From UPXZ01 sp047973025 (GTDB taxonomy: Bacteria; Bacteroidota; Bacteroidia; Bacteroidales; Paludibacteraceae), in assembly GCA_047973025.1 (NCBI GenBank), contig JBKEBE010000115.1, forward strand, positions 1 through 21,373: a DNA stretch of 21,373 nt, read 5' to 3'. The notes beneath the pieces were generated by a model, which saw only the letters and a program-made list of their open reading frames with translations, searched no databases and was not told the DNA's origin. This document shows, piece after piece, positions 1 through 6,606 of this stretch. The position numbers were made by a program, and so were the translations under genes. Numbering within the stretch: position 1 is the first letter of the stretch; each line of letters opens with the position of its first letter.

Positions 1-260
1 AAACATCAGTGGTCGCTCCGGAAGAATTGCCAAAAGTCCTTCCTTGGGTCCATACCGCTATCAGCAACGCTAAAAGGCAACTGCTGGGCGTATATTACAA
101 AGTTAACCCCGAATATTTACAATACTACATCAATCAATTCTGTTATAAATTCAACAGGCGATATTTTGGTGAAAAACAGTTTGACAGATTATTAATCACC
201 GCTGTCAGCTATCCGCCTGACTTCAAATCAAGAATTTACAATAGGAAGAATTGCGGATAA
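1..260 (+). mobile_element. IS1595-family insertion sequence, right part
   Basis: The truncated transposase gene implies that the window begins inside an IS1595-type insertion sequence. The right boundary probably lies within 261-389, but no terminal inverted repeat or target duplication can be verified because the left end is missing. The 129 bases between the transposase stop and the AraC-family gene hold no other recognisable gene. Confidence 0.55.
3..260 (+). CDS. IS1595/ISXO2-like transposase, C-terminal fragment (5' end outside window)
   Basis: This is the last ~85 codons of a DDE transposase of the IS1595 (ISXO2-like) group, which moves the element by cut-and-paste. The residues LPWVHTAISNAKRQLLG, then YLQYYINQFCYKFNRRYFGE and FDRLLITAV, form the typical C-terminal end of ISXO2-like transposases, with the tryptophan/histidine segment leading into the last acidic helix and the NRR(Y/F) signature. 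The frame is open to the left edge, so the GTG at 9 is not a real start. The stop is TAA at 258-260. I could not identify the right terminal inverted repeat in 261-389, so whether the element is complete cannot be judged. It marks the left flank of the regulator/oxidoreductase operon as a site of past insertion. Family assignment is fairly sure; activity is unknown. Confidence 0.8.
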   Translation, partial: TSVVAPEELPKVLPWVHTAISNAKRQLLGVYYKVNPEYLQYYINQFCYKFNRRYFGEKQFDRLLITAVSYPPDFKSRIYNRKNCG

Positions 261-389
261 TCATAAATAATAATTACGGGTGTAATGTCTTAATGAATCT
301 CGAATGCTCGCATCAAGCTCATTTTACGAACATGAAATAAAATAAACGGAAATCCTGCACAAATTTTGAAAAATCTGTGTCAAAGTATG

Positions 390-1286
390 TCAATTCAGAT
401 GCCGATACTCACTCGGTGTAACGCCTACTTTTTTTTTGAATAAACGGTTAAAATGCTGCGGATATTTAAACCCCAATTCGTAGGCAATTTGGCTTATTGA
501 TTTATCTACATCAAAAATCCTTTCTTTGGCGAGATTAATCACTTTGATTTGGATGTATTCCTGCGCGGAAATGCCGGTTTCTTTTTTGATTAAATCGCCA
601 AAATAATTGGCTGAAAGATGTGATTCATCCGCAAAATACGAAACTGTCGGTAAGCCGATGCTTTCTGGTTTATCCGATGAGAAATAATTGTTCAACACCG
701 TTTCAAATTTCTCTAAAACACCTTTATTAATGTTTGCTCTTGTAATAAATTGACGGTCGTAAAATCGCGTGGCATAATTCAACAGCAATTGTAAATGTGA
801 AATTACCAGCGTTTTACTGTGTTTGTCCAGATTCTGTCGCAATTCGATTTCAATCGTGGCGTACATATTCAGAATCATTTCCCGTTCCTTTTTAGAAAGG
901 TGCAATGCTTCGTTCGAAGAATAGGAGAAGAATGAGTAATCTTCCAAAATATTCCCCAAAGCCGTTCCACGAATAAAGTCGGGATGGAAAATCAAGACTT
1001 TTCCTTTGGGTTTCACGTTGGGCAAGTAATTTTCCACAGTCAGGATTTGTCCCGGTGCCACAAATACCAAACTTTCTTCCTGATAGTCGTAGGTTTCCTT
1101 GCCATAGCGCAAATCGCCACATTTGGTTTCCTTCAAAAAGATACAATAAAATCCGAGGTTGTAGGTCGCGGGTTCTAAAAATTTCAGGTTATCATAATCC
1201 AAAACATTGACCAAAGGATGAAGCGTCTCCGCTCCCCTTAATTCACTATATTCGGTTACACTTTTTACGTGGATGATTTTTTCCAT
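390..1286 (-). CDS. AraC-family transcriptional regulator
   Basis: A 298-residue DNA-binding regulator. The C-terminal ~95 residues are a double helix-turn-helix AraC domain: a first HTH around SYFADESHLSANYFGDLIK and a second with SQIAYELGFKYPQHFNRLFK, followed by the usual GVTPSEYR ending. The N-terminal ~190 residues look like a cupin-type ligand-sensing domain (ESLVFVAPGQ stretch) without a clear substrate signature. The first in-frame start is a TTG at 1292, but the ATG at 1286 is preferred, giving MEKIIHVKS. It is divergent from the oxidoreductase operon beginning at 1445, and the shared intergenic region carries a candidate operator, so it most likely activates that operon and perhaps itself. 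The inducer is unknown. Confidence 0.9.
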   Translation of the reverse strand: MEKIIHVKSVTEYSELRGAETLHPLVNVLDYDNLKFLEPATYNLGFYCIFLKETKCGDLRYGKETYDYQEESLVFVAPGQILTVENYLPNVKPKGKVLIFHPDFIRGTALGNILEDYSFFSYSSNEALHLSKKEREMILNMYATIEIELRQNLDKHSKTLVISHLQLLLNYATRFYDRQFITRANINKGVLEKFETVLNNYFSSDKPESIGLPTVSYFADESHLSANYFGDLIKKETGISAQEYIQIKVINLAKERIFDVDKSISQIAYELGFKYPQHFNRLFKKKVGVTPSEYRHLN

Positions 1287-1305
1287 TTCCAATCAATTTA
1301 GTATT

Positions 1306-1313
1306 CAAAAGTA
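1306..1313 (-). promoter_or_regulatory. Candidate -7 box for the AraC-family gene
   Basis: Read on the minus strand this is TACTTTTG, matching the Bacteroidota -7 consensus TAnnTTTG. Transcription would start near 1300, about 14 bases before the ATG at 1286. The box overlaps a short direct repeat, GTATTCAA at 1301-1308 and 1311-1318, which might take part in autoregulation. No clear -33 TTTG was found. Confidence 0.4.
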
Positions 1314-1341
1314 TTCAATTATTTTTTCTTCACAAAATTCG

Positions 1342-1380
1342 GATAACCGAATCAGTAATAATGGTTATCAAATCAGTAAT
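1342..1380. promoter_or_regulatory. Candidate AraC-family operator: direct repeat at 21 bp plus inverted repeat
   Basis: AATCAGTAAT occurs at 1350-1359 and again at 1371-1380, a perfect 10-bp direct repeat offset by 21 bp, i.e. two helical turns. Interleaved is a perfect inverted repeat, GATAACC at 1342-1348 and GGTTATC at 1363-1369. AraC/XylS regulators typically bind two direct-repeat half-sites about 21 bp apart. The position between the divergent regulator and the operon, ending ~30 bases upstream of the plus-strand -7 box, suits an activator site next to a weak -33 region. Binding is inferred. Confidence 0.55.
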
Positions 1381-1410
1381 GGATATACGAAAGATTCGGG
1401 ACAAACCAAA

Positions 1411-1418
1411 TATCTTTG
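1411..1418 (+). promoter_or_regulatory. Candidate -7 box for the aldo/keto reductase operon
   Basis: TATCTTTG matches TAnnTTTG and lies 26 bases before the ATG at 1445. No TTTG is visible about 19-21 bases upstream (around 1386-1391), as might be expected of an activator-dependent promoter next to the direct repeats ending at 1380. Confidence 0.45.
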
Positions 1419-1444
1419 CAATATCATTAAAATCCAAACGAACC

Positions 1445-2641
1445 ATGGACAACACAAATCAATTCAATCGCAGGAAATTTATCAAAAGTACCGCATTAGC
1501 CGGAGTCGGATTATCTTTAGGTAGTCCTGCATTGACGGCTGTCAATCGTTCATTCAATCAAGAATTATCGGGTGGAGCCAAAAACTCTTCCGATATAAAA
1601 ACAAGAAAACTGGGCAATCTCGAAGTTACCGAACTCGGTTTTGGCTGTATGAACATTGCTTGGGCGTATGGTCCGGAAACCCCAAAGAAACAAGCCATTT
1701 CATTAATTAGAAAAGCTTACGAACAAGGCATCCGTTTTTTTGACACCGCCGAGGTTTACGGTCCATTTTATAGTGAAGAAGTGATAGGCGAAGCGTTGAA
1801 ACCTTACCGAAACGATGTGGTAATTGCCACCAAATTCGGTTTCGAAGTTGACCCGGTTACACAGGCAAGAAAAGGATTGAACAGCCAACCCAAATACATT
1901 CGTGAAAATGTAGAACGTATGTTGAAACGTTTGCAAACCGATCATATCGACTTACTCTACCAACACCGAGTTGACCCCAATGTGCCGATTGAAGATGTGG
2001 CGGGAACAGTAGGCGATTTAATCAAAGAAGGAAAAGTAAAACACTTCGGATTATCGGCTGCAGGCGAAGCTACAATCCGCCGTGCCCACAAGGAATATCC
2101 TGTAACTGCCGTGCAAAACGAATACTCGTTTTGGACACGCGACCCCGAACACGAAGTATTGCCCACTTGCGAAGAATTGGGCATTGGTTTGGTGCCTTGG
2201 AGTCCGCTCGGAATGGGTTATTTGTCGGGGCAATTTGCACAAGGGTTTCCGTTTCGTGAAAACGATTTACGGGTTACTGCAAGTTTCCCCCGCTTTTCGG
2301 ATGAGAATATGATTAAAAACCGCCCCATCGTAAACATTCTGCAAAAAATGGCGCACGAAAAAGATGCCACACCCGTACAAATCAATTTGGCTTGGTTGTT
2401 GGCAAAAAGTCCACACATCGTCCCCATCCCCGGAACGATTAACCCAAACCATCTTGAAGAAAATATTGCATCGATACATGTAGAATTAACCAACGCCGAT
2501 ATGAAAACTTTGGAAGATGCTTTTGCCCAAGAAACCGTTTATGGGAAACGGGCTCCCGAAGCCTTGAGTGCTGTTCACGACATTGGTGTAAATATTGGTT
2601 CAAGCTCGAAAGGCACCTATGGAAAATCACCTTTAAAATAA
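1445..2641 (+). CDS. Tat-exported aldo/keto reductase
   Basis: A 398-residue NAD(P)H-dependent aldo/keto reductase that should reduce aldehydes or ketones. The start is set at the ATG that directly precedes a twin-arginine signal: N-R9-R10-K-F-I-K followed by the hydrophobic STALAGVGLSLGSPAL, so the protein is predicted to be exported folded, with cofactor. An in-frame start 28 codons upstream (1361) would bury this signal and would lie upstream of the likely promoter. The catalytic tetrad is visible: D100 and Y105 (FFDTAEVYG), K130 (ATKFG) and H164 (YQHRVDP). Near the C terminus IPGTINPNHLEEN is the cofactor phosphate-binding loop. It resembles the AKR11/AKR13-like group common in bacteria. 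It is the first gene of a plus-strand operon divergent from the AraC-family regulator. The substrate is unknown. Confidence 0.92.
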   Translation: MDNTNQFNRRKFIKSTALAGVGLSLGSPALTAVNRSFNQELSGGAKNSSDIKTRKLGNLEVTELGFGCMNIAWAYGPETPKKQAISLIRKAYEQGIRFFDTAEVYGPFYSEEVIGEALKPYRNDVVIATKFGFEVDPVTQARKGLNSQPKYIRENVERMLKRLQTDHIDLLYQHRVDPNVPIEDVAGTVGDLIKEGKVKHFGLSAAGEATIRRAHKEYPVTAVQNEYSFWTRDPEHEVLPTCEELGIGLVPWSPLGMGYLSGQFAQGFPFRENDLRVTASFPRFSDENMIKNRPIVNILQKMAHEKDATPVQINLAWLLAKSPHIVPIPGTINPNHLEENIASIHVELTNADMKTLEDAFAQETVYGKRAPEALSAVHDIGVNIGSSSKGTYGKSPLK

Positions 2642-2678
2642 TTACAAACAAGCAATAACGAATGAAAAATTTGTAATT
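2640..2678 (+). repeat. Inverted repeat between the two aldo/keto reductase genes
   Basis: AATTACAAA (2640-2648) and TTTGTAATT (2670-2678) are perfect 9-bp inverted arms around a 21-nt loop. The left arm overlaps the upstream stop codon. A second, competing short repeat is ACGAAT (2658-2663) with ATTCGT (2676-2681). There is no T-tract afterwards, so this is not a standard terminator. It could be an mRNA stability or partial-attenuation hairpin, or chance in AT-rich DNA. Confidence 0.35.
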
Positions 2679-2706
2679 CGTCATTTAACACTAAAAATTG
2701 AATAAA

Positions 2707-3555
2707 ATGAAAACAGTAATATTAAGTAACAACGTAAAAATGCCCATTCTCGGCTATGGCGTATATCAAGTACCCGATTATGATGAATGCAAAAAAAGCG
2801 TATTGGGCGCTTTGGAAACCGGATATAGAAGTATAGACACCGCTCAAGCCTACCGCAACGAAAAAGCAGTTGGAGATGCCATAAAAGAAAGCAGGATTCC
2901 AAGGGAAGAAATATTTATTACCACCAAATTGTGGGTTTCCGATTACGGCTACGAAAAAGCAAAAAAAGCATTTGCCGATTCTATGGAAAAACTGCAATTG
3001 GAGTATTTGGATTTGTACCTGTTGCACCAACCGTTTAACGATGTGTATGGTTCTTGGCGGGCATTGGAAGAATTGTATAAAGAAGGGAAAATTCGTGCCA
3101 TAGGCGTAAGCAATTTTCATCCGGACAGATTGGTGGACTTAATCAGCTTTAACGAAATACCGCCTGCTTTGAACCAAATAGAAACGCATCCGTTTTACCA
3201 ACGCGACGAGGATAACGAAGTGATGAAACAATACAATGTACAACACGAAAGTTGGGCTCCGTTTGCCGAAGGTCGGGACGACTTTTTTCAAAACGAAACG
3301 CTTTCGGAAATCGGAAAAAAATACGGAAAATCCGTAGCACAAGTTACGCTTCGCTGGATGATACAACGCAATATTGTGGTTATTCCCAAATCGGTAACAC
3401 CATCAAGAATTAAAGAAAATTTTGATGTTTTCGATTTTGAATTAACGCATGATAACATGAACCAAATTGCGCGATTGAACGCCAATACGAGCAATTTTTT
3501 TAGCCATCGAGAACCAAAAATGGTAGAGCAGTTTAAAGCTTGGGCAGGGTTTTAA
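2707..3555 (+). CDS. Aldo/keto reductase, 2,5-diketogluconate reductase-like
   Basis: A 282-residue cytoplasmic aldo/keto reductase of the AKR5-like group, without a signal peptide. The TIM-barrel tetrad is present: D44 and Y49 (SIDTAQAYRNE), K74 (ITTKLW) and H107 (YLLHQPF). IGVSNFHPDRL is the usual family signature, and VIPKSVTPSRIKEN carries the K, S and R residues that grip the 2'-phosphate of NADPH. The ATG at 2707 is preferred over a TTG at 2698 because the protein then begins at the expected first strand (MKTVILSNNVKMP). It lies 65 bases after the exported reductase and 27 before the next gene's signal-peptide start, so the genes are probably one operon. Its protein pairs a cytoplasmic reductase with the exported one; the substrate is not deducible. 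Confidence 0.93.
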   Translation: MKTVILSNNVKMPILGYGVYQVPDYDECKKSVLGALETGYRSIDTAQAYRNEKAVGDAIKESRIPREEIFITTKLWVSDYGYEKAKKAFADSMEKLQLEYLDLYLLHQPFNDVYGSWRALEELYKEGKIRAIGVSNFHPDRLVDLISFNEIPPALNQIETHPFYQRDEDNEVMKQYNVQHESWAPFAEGRDDFFQNETLSEIGKKYGKSVAQVTLRWMIQRNIVVIPKSVTPSRIKENFDVFDFELTHDNMNQIARLNANTSNFFSHREPKMVEQFKAWAGF

Positions 3556-3582
3556 GTAATGATGAGTTATTGAATGAAGTAA

Positions 3583-3681
3583 ATGAAATCACTTTTTATA
3601 AGCGCGTTCCTGCTAATTAGTGTAGCAGGATGCGCTCAAAAAAAATGGAAGGAAACAACAAGTATGAAGAAGCCCAAATAA
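3583..3681 (+). pseudogene. Lipoprotein signal-peptide ORF out of frame with the NTF2-like domain
   Basis: The ATG at 3583, 27 bases after the previous gene, opens a 32-codon frame that begins with a convincing lipoprotein signal: MKSLF, the hydrophobic ISAFLLISVA, then lipobox V-A-G-C17 followed by AQKK. It stops with TAA at 3679-3681. The NTF2-like domain lies in the -1 frame. The frames meet at A8 (3638-3645), where CAA AAA AAA contains the heptamer A AAA AAA. A -1 shift there gives ...VAGCAQKK-MEGNNKYEEAQ, a normal lipoprotein. Either the gene carries a one-base deletion, or it is expressed by slippage, or the base is missing from the sequence. Confidence 0.6.
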
Positions 3682-4025
3682 TGTCCACCGTAAGACAATT
3701 GGCTGATTTGATGATAAAAAGAGATACGGAGGCAATGAATGAAATCTTGGATGAAAACTACACGCTAACGCATATGACAGGTTACGTACAGTCCGGATCC
3801 GAATGGTATGTCGAGGTGGAAAAAAAAAGTATGAAATATTATGCTGCGAAAGAAGTAAATTGTACTGTTACTATAAAGGAAAATAACGCGGATGTTACTG
3901 TTCAAAATTTGGTAGATGCTAGAATTTGGGGAAGTCGAAACACGTGGCGGTTGCAACAAAAAATACAGTTGGAAAAACAAAATGGCAAGTGGGTTATATT
4001 GAAATCTGTGGCTTCTATATTTTAA
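3630..4025 (+). CDS. NTF2/SnoaL-like (DUF4440-type) small protein, probably a frameshifted lipoprotein
   Basis: A 131-residue frame holding one compact cone-shaped NTF2/SnoaL-like domain: helix STVRQLADLMIKRDTEAM, then LDENYTLTHMTGYVQSG, strands around NCTVTIKENNADVTVQ, and a final KWVILKSVASIF. Such folds bind small ligands or serve as simple enzymes; no catalytic residues can be assigned. The only starts in this frame are ATG 3630 (inside the Gly-Cys codons of the out-of-frame lipobox) and ATG 3645, because TAG at 3618 closes it upstream. The natural start of the gene is probably the ATG at 3583, linked by a -1 shift at the A8 tract; see the signal-peptide entry. Without the shift the product would be cytoplasmic. 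It sits 11 bases before the next gene, in the AraC-linked operon. Confidence 0.75.
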   Translation: MRSKKMEGNNKYEEAQIMSTVRQLADLMIKRDTEAMNEILDENYTLTHMTGYVQSGSEWYVEVEKKSMKYYAAKEVNCTVTIKENNADVTVQNLVDARIWGSRNTWRLQQKIQLEKQNGKWVILKSVASIF

Positions 4026-4036
4026 AACAAAAAGAA

Positions 4037-4606
4037 ATGAACAAAAAAGTACTCATTATTGGAGCAAGCGGAAGTCTTGCCAAAGTAGTCATAGATACGC
4101 TTAAAAAGCAAAGCGATATGGAACTAACCTTGTTTGTAAGAAACAAAAATAGGATTTCCAACGCCGGAAATCCAAAAGTAATTGAAGGCGATGCAATGAA
4201 TTATAGCGATGTAAAAAATGCAATTTCAGGACAAAATATTGTGTATGTAAACCTTGCGGGCGATTTAGACACAATGAGCAAAAACATAGTCAAAGCAATG
4301 CAGGAAAAAAATGTAAAACGCATTATTGCCATTAGTTCCATAGGCATTTTCGACACGCCTTTGAAATCCGTTTTAAAACCTTATCGGGCATTGTCGGACA
4401 ATATCGAAGATTCCGATTTGGATTATACCATTCTCCGCCCCGATTGGTTTACCAACGGCAACGAAGTGGATTATGAAATTACCCACAAGGGTAAACCCGA
4501 AATCGGTGGAGCATTATCGCGAAAAAGCATTGCCGATTTTATAGGAAAGTTGGTTAAAAATCCACAGGAACATGTGCGAGAAAATTTAGGAATTAGCAGG
4601 GTTTAG
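4037..4606 (+). CDS. NAD(P)-binding SDR-like protein (NmrA/NAD(P)H-binding type)
   Basis: A 189-residue Rossmann-fold protein of the atypical short-chain dehydrogenase group (NAD(P)H-binding, NmrA-like). The N-terminal VLIIGASGSLAK is the dinucleotide loop, with alanine at the place of the third glycine of GxxGxxG. LFVRN carries the arginine that often selects NADP. IIAISSIGIF and YTILRPDWFTNG match the family's central strand and its substrate-side loop. The start is the ATG at 4037, 11 bases after the NTF2-like gene; an upstream in-frame ATG at 3926 lies inside that gene and is unlikely. It may be an enzyme reducing quinones or carbonyls, or a redox sensor. It is the last gene of the AraC-linked operon and converges on the VWA gene. 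Confidence 0.88.
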   Translation: MNKKVLIIGASGSLAKVVIDTLKKQSDMELTLFVRNKNRISNAGNPKVIEGDAMNYSDVKNAISGQNIVYVNLAGDLDTMSKNIVKAMQEKNVKRIIAISSIGIFDTPLKSVLKPYRALSDNIEDSDLDYTILRPDWFTNGNEVDYEITHKGKPEIGGALSRKSIADFIGKLVKNPQEHVRENLGISRV

Positions 4607-4677
4607 TTGCAGGTATAAATGTGAGTAAAATGTTTGAAAGAAATTACGGCTCACACAGATGACACGGAAAAGCACGG

Positions 4678-4710
4678 AAAAACCCCCGCTTCAAACAAAC
4701 AGGGGATTTT
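4678..4710. terminator. Likely bidirectional terminator between convergent genes
   Basis: AAAA-c-CCCC before 4688 pairs with GGGG-a-TTTT at 4702-4710, one mismatch and a 14-15 nt loop (GCTTCAAACAAACA). The plus strand ends in TTTT; the minus strand ends in a run of five T (4678-4682). It sits between the convergent stops at 4606 and 4801, so it could serve both transcripts. Confidence 0.5.
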
Positions 4711-4800
4711 CAAGTAAGGTTTAGGTGTCGCGAAAAAAACAAATCTAATTTGAAAAAAGTACTTATATTTGTTGCAGATTATTTTCGTGTTAAATAGTTC

Positions 4801-6315
4801 TTACCGGCTTTTGAGTAAATCTACGTATTCGCTTCGGTAGCCGTTCGGGTCGAACGACAAAGCCCCTTTCGCCAGATCAATAACCATGCCTTTGGATAGG
4901 GTGCCTCTGTATTCCGAGTTTTTCATCATCAGGGCAAATCCTGCGACCGAAGCGGCAAATCTTGTGTTTTCAGACGCATCATTCATGTCTTTAGGCAAAA
5001 GCATAATTTTGTGTTCAAGGAGCCGACTTTCTGTTTCGTGTGGTTTTTTATACCGAAAGTCAAACTGCGCGTAAGGTTGCAGATGGGGAGCTGCCGATAA
5101 ATCCGGCGTTAGTGTTACTTCATACAACGCTGTAATCGTTTGTCCGGCACCAATTTCGCCGGCATCAGTCGAGTCGTTTTCAAAATCTTCGGTATTCAGT
5201 TTCCGATTTTCGTAACCAATCAATCGGTAAGAAGATACTTTTGTGGGGCTAAACGTTACTTGTATTTTGCAATCTTTCGCTACGGTATAAAACTTTGTAA
5301 TTTCTTCCGTGAACACTTTCTGTATCTGACTTGCCCGATCAATGTATTCGTAATTTCCATTTCCTTTGTTGGCTATTTGCTCCATCATTTGATCGTTCAG
5401 ATTGCCGTCCCCTACGCCCAAAACCGTAAGATATACGCCCGATTCGCGTTTTTCTTCAATGAGCTTGACCAATTCGTCTGTTGAGGATATTCCGACGTTG
5501 AAATCTCCGTCGGTACCTAAGATTATTCGGTTATTTCCATCTTTTATAAAGTTCTTTTCCGCTATTTTATAAGCGGTTACTATTCCTTCGGCACCTGCAG
5601 TAGAGCCTCCGGCGTCCAATCTTTTTATCGCGGTTTTGATTTTCGCTTTTTCACTTCCATTGGTAGATTCAAGCAATACACCCGCGCTTCCGGCATACGT
5701 TACAATGGCAATTCTGTCCTTATCACGCAGGTTATCTGCCAATGTGGTAAAACCGGTTTTCAGCACCCCCAATTTATCGGGCGAAGCCATAGAACCGGAT
5801 ACATCAATTAAAAATACGTAGTTGGAATTAGGAAGTTGTTCCGCGGGGATTGTAATCCCTTTCATCCCGATTCTGATCAGATGGTGGGCGTCATTCCAGG
5901 GGCAAGTGGCTATTTCCGATTCGAGCGAAACATTTTCATCTTTCTCCGGCTCTTTATAATCATACGTGAAGAAATTCAGATATTCTTCGATACGGACAGA
6001 TTCAACGGGGGGAAGCTGTCCCAAATGCATAAAACGCCGCATATTGGTGTACGAACCGCCATCCGCGTCAACAGAAAAGGTGGAAATCGGTTCGTCAGTT
6101 GTATTTACGAATGGATTTTCGCCATAGTCTTTGTACTTTTCATTGTAAACTCCCGACGGATACATATCCATGTCATGTCCAAATTCATAATTCTTGTCGC
6201 TCAACGTACATCCAACGATTGCCAGCGATACAAGCGAAAGAATGATTACGTTGACAGGACTAAAATTACGTTGTATTCTAGTGCCTCCTACATTTGGAGT
6301 GTTTGTTCTTTTCAT
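4801..6315 (-). CDS. YfbK-like VWA-domain lipoprotein
   Basis: A 504-residue outer-envelope protein of the YfbK type. The start is the ATG at 6315; the longer frame upstream (to 6537) looks non-coding. Residues ~22-36 form a lipoprotein signal ending L-A-I-V-G-C36. A family-specific N-terminal region follows (~62-155, with STFSVDADGGSYTNMRRF and RIEEYLNFF). The von Willebrand A domain (~166-330) keeps a full metal-ion adhesion site: D171-x-S173-x-S175 in FLIDVSGSM, T239 in GGSTAG, and D269 in GTDGDFN. The C-terminal ~170 residues match the DUF3520-type module found after VWA in these proteins. It probably mediates metal-dependent protein contacts at the cell surface or periplasm; the partner is unknown. 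It is divergent from the alkaline phosphatase gene and stands alone on its strand. Confidence 0.92.
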   Translation of the reverse strand: MKRTNTPNVGGTRIQRNFSPVNVIILSLVSLAIVGCTLSDKNYEFGHDMDMYPSGVYNEKYKDYGENPFVNTTDEPISTFSVDADGGSYTNMRRFMHLGQLPPVESVRIEEYLNFFTYDYKEPEKDENVSLESEIATCPWNDAHHLIRIGMKGITIPAEQLPNSNYVFLIDVSGSMASPDKLGVLKTGFTTLADNLRDKDRIAIVTYAGSAGVLLESTNGSEKAKIKTAIKRLDAGGSTAGAEGIVTAYKIAEKNFIKDGNNRIILGTDGDFNVGISSTDELVKLIEEKRESGVYLTVLGVGDGNLNDQMMEQIANKGNGNYEYIDRASQIQKVFTEEITKFYTVAKDCKIQVTFSPTKVSSYRLIGYENRKLNTEDFENDSTDAGEIGAGQTITALYEVTLTPDLSAAPHLQPYAQFDFRYKKPHETESRLLEHKIMLLPKDMNDASENTRFAASVAGFALMMKNSEYRGTLSKGMVIDLAKGALSFDPNGYRSEYVDLLKSR

Positions 6316-6556
6316 GTGTATGTTCTTTTTTGTGGAGTTATTTCGTAGAATAGATACTGTAATTTTAAAGATGATAAAATGCGCTAAAACGCTACATAGA
6401 GAATTGTTAAAAATGTTTAAATAGGTATTTCTTATTCGTTCATATCGAGAAATCTGAGAATGAAATATTTTCAGTATTAAATACTTATGAATTTGAAAGG
6501 TATAAATTCGGCTGCAAGAATGCTGCGAGCAACTCAATTTTTGAATAAAAAAACGC

Positions 6557-6564
6557 TAACTTTG
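6557..6564 (+). promoter_or_regulatory. Candidate -7 box for the alkaline phosphatase gene
   Basis: TAACTTTG matches TAnnTTTG and lies 42 bases before the ATG at 6607. A TTTG at 6540-6543 is closer (13 bases) than the usual 19-21, so the -33 element is uncertain. The divergent region 6316-6606 shows no other gene. No clear pho-box-like direct repeat was seen. Confidence 0.4.
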
Positions 6565-6606
6565 TGAACATTTGTTATACACAAATAAAATAAACACCTA
6601 ATCAAA

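Noticed and set aside
4651..4680. CACACAGATGACACGGAAAAGCACGG-like tandem look
   Set aside because: The units are too short and irregular to be called a repeat array, and there is no CRISPR-type regular spacing anywhere in the window.
6316..6537. A 74-codon N-terminal extension of the VWA lipoprotein
   Set aside because: It would place the lipoprotein signal internally, and the residues look untranslated (many I/N/S/Y/H without pattern). The ATG at 6315 directly precedes the signal region.
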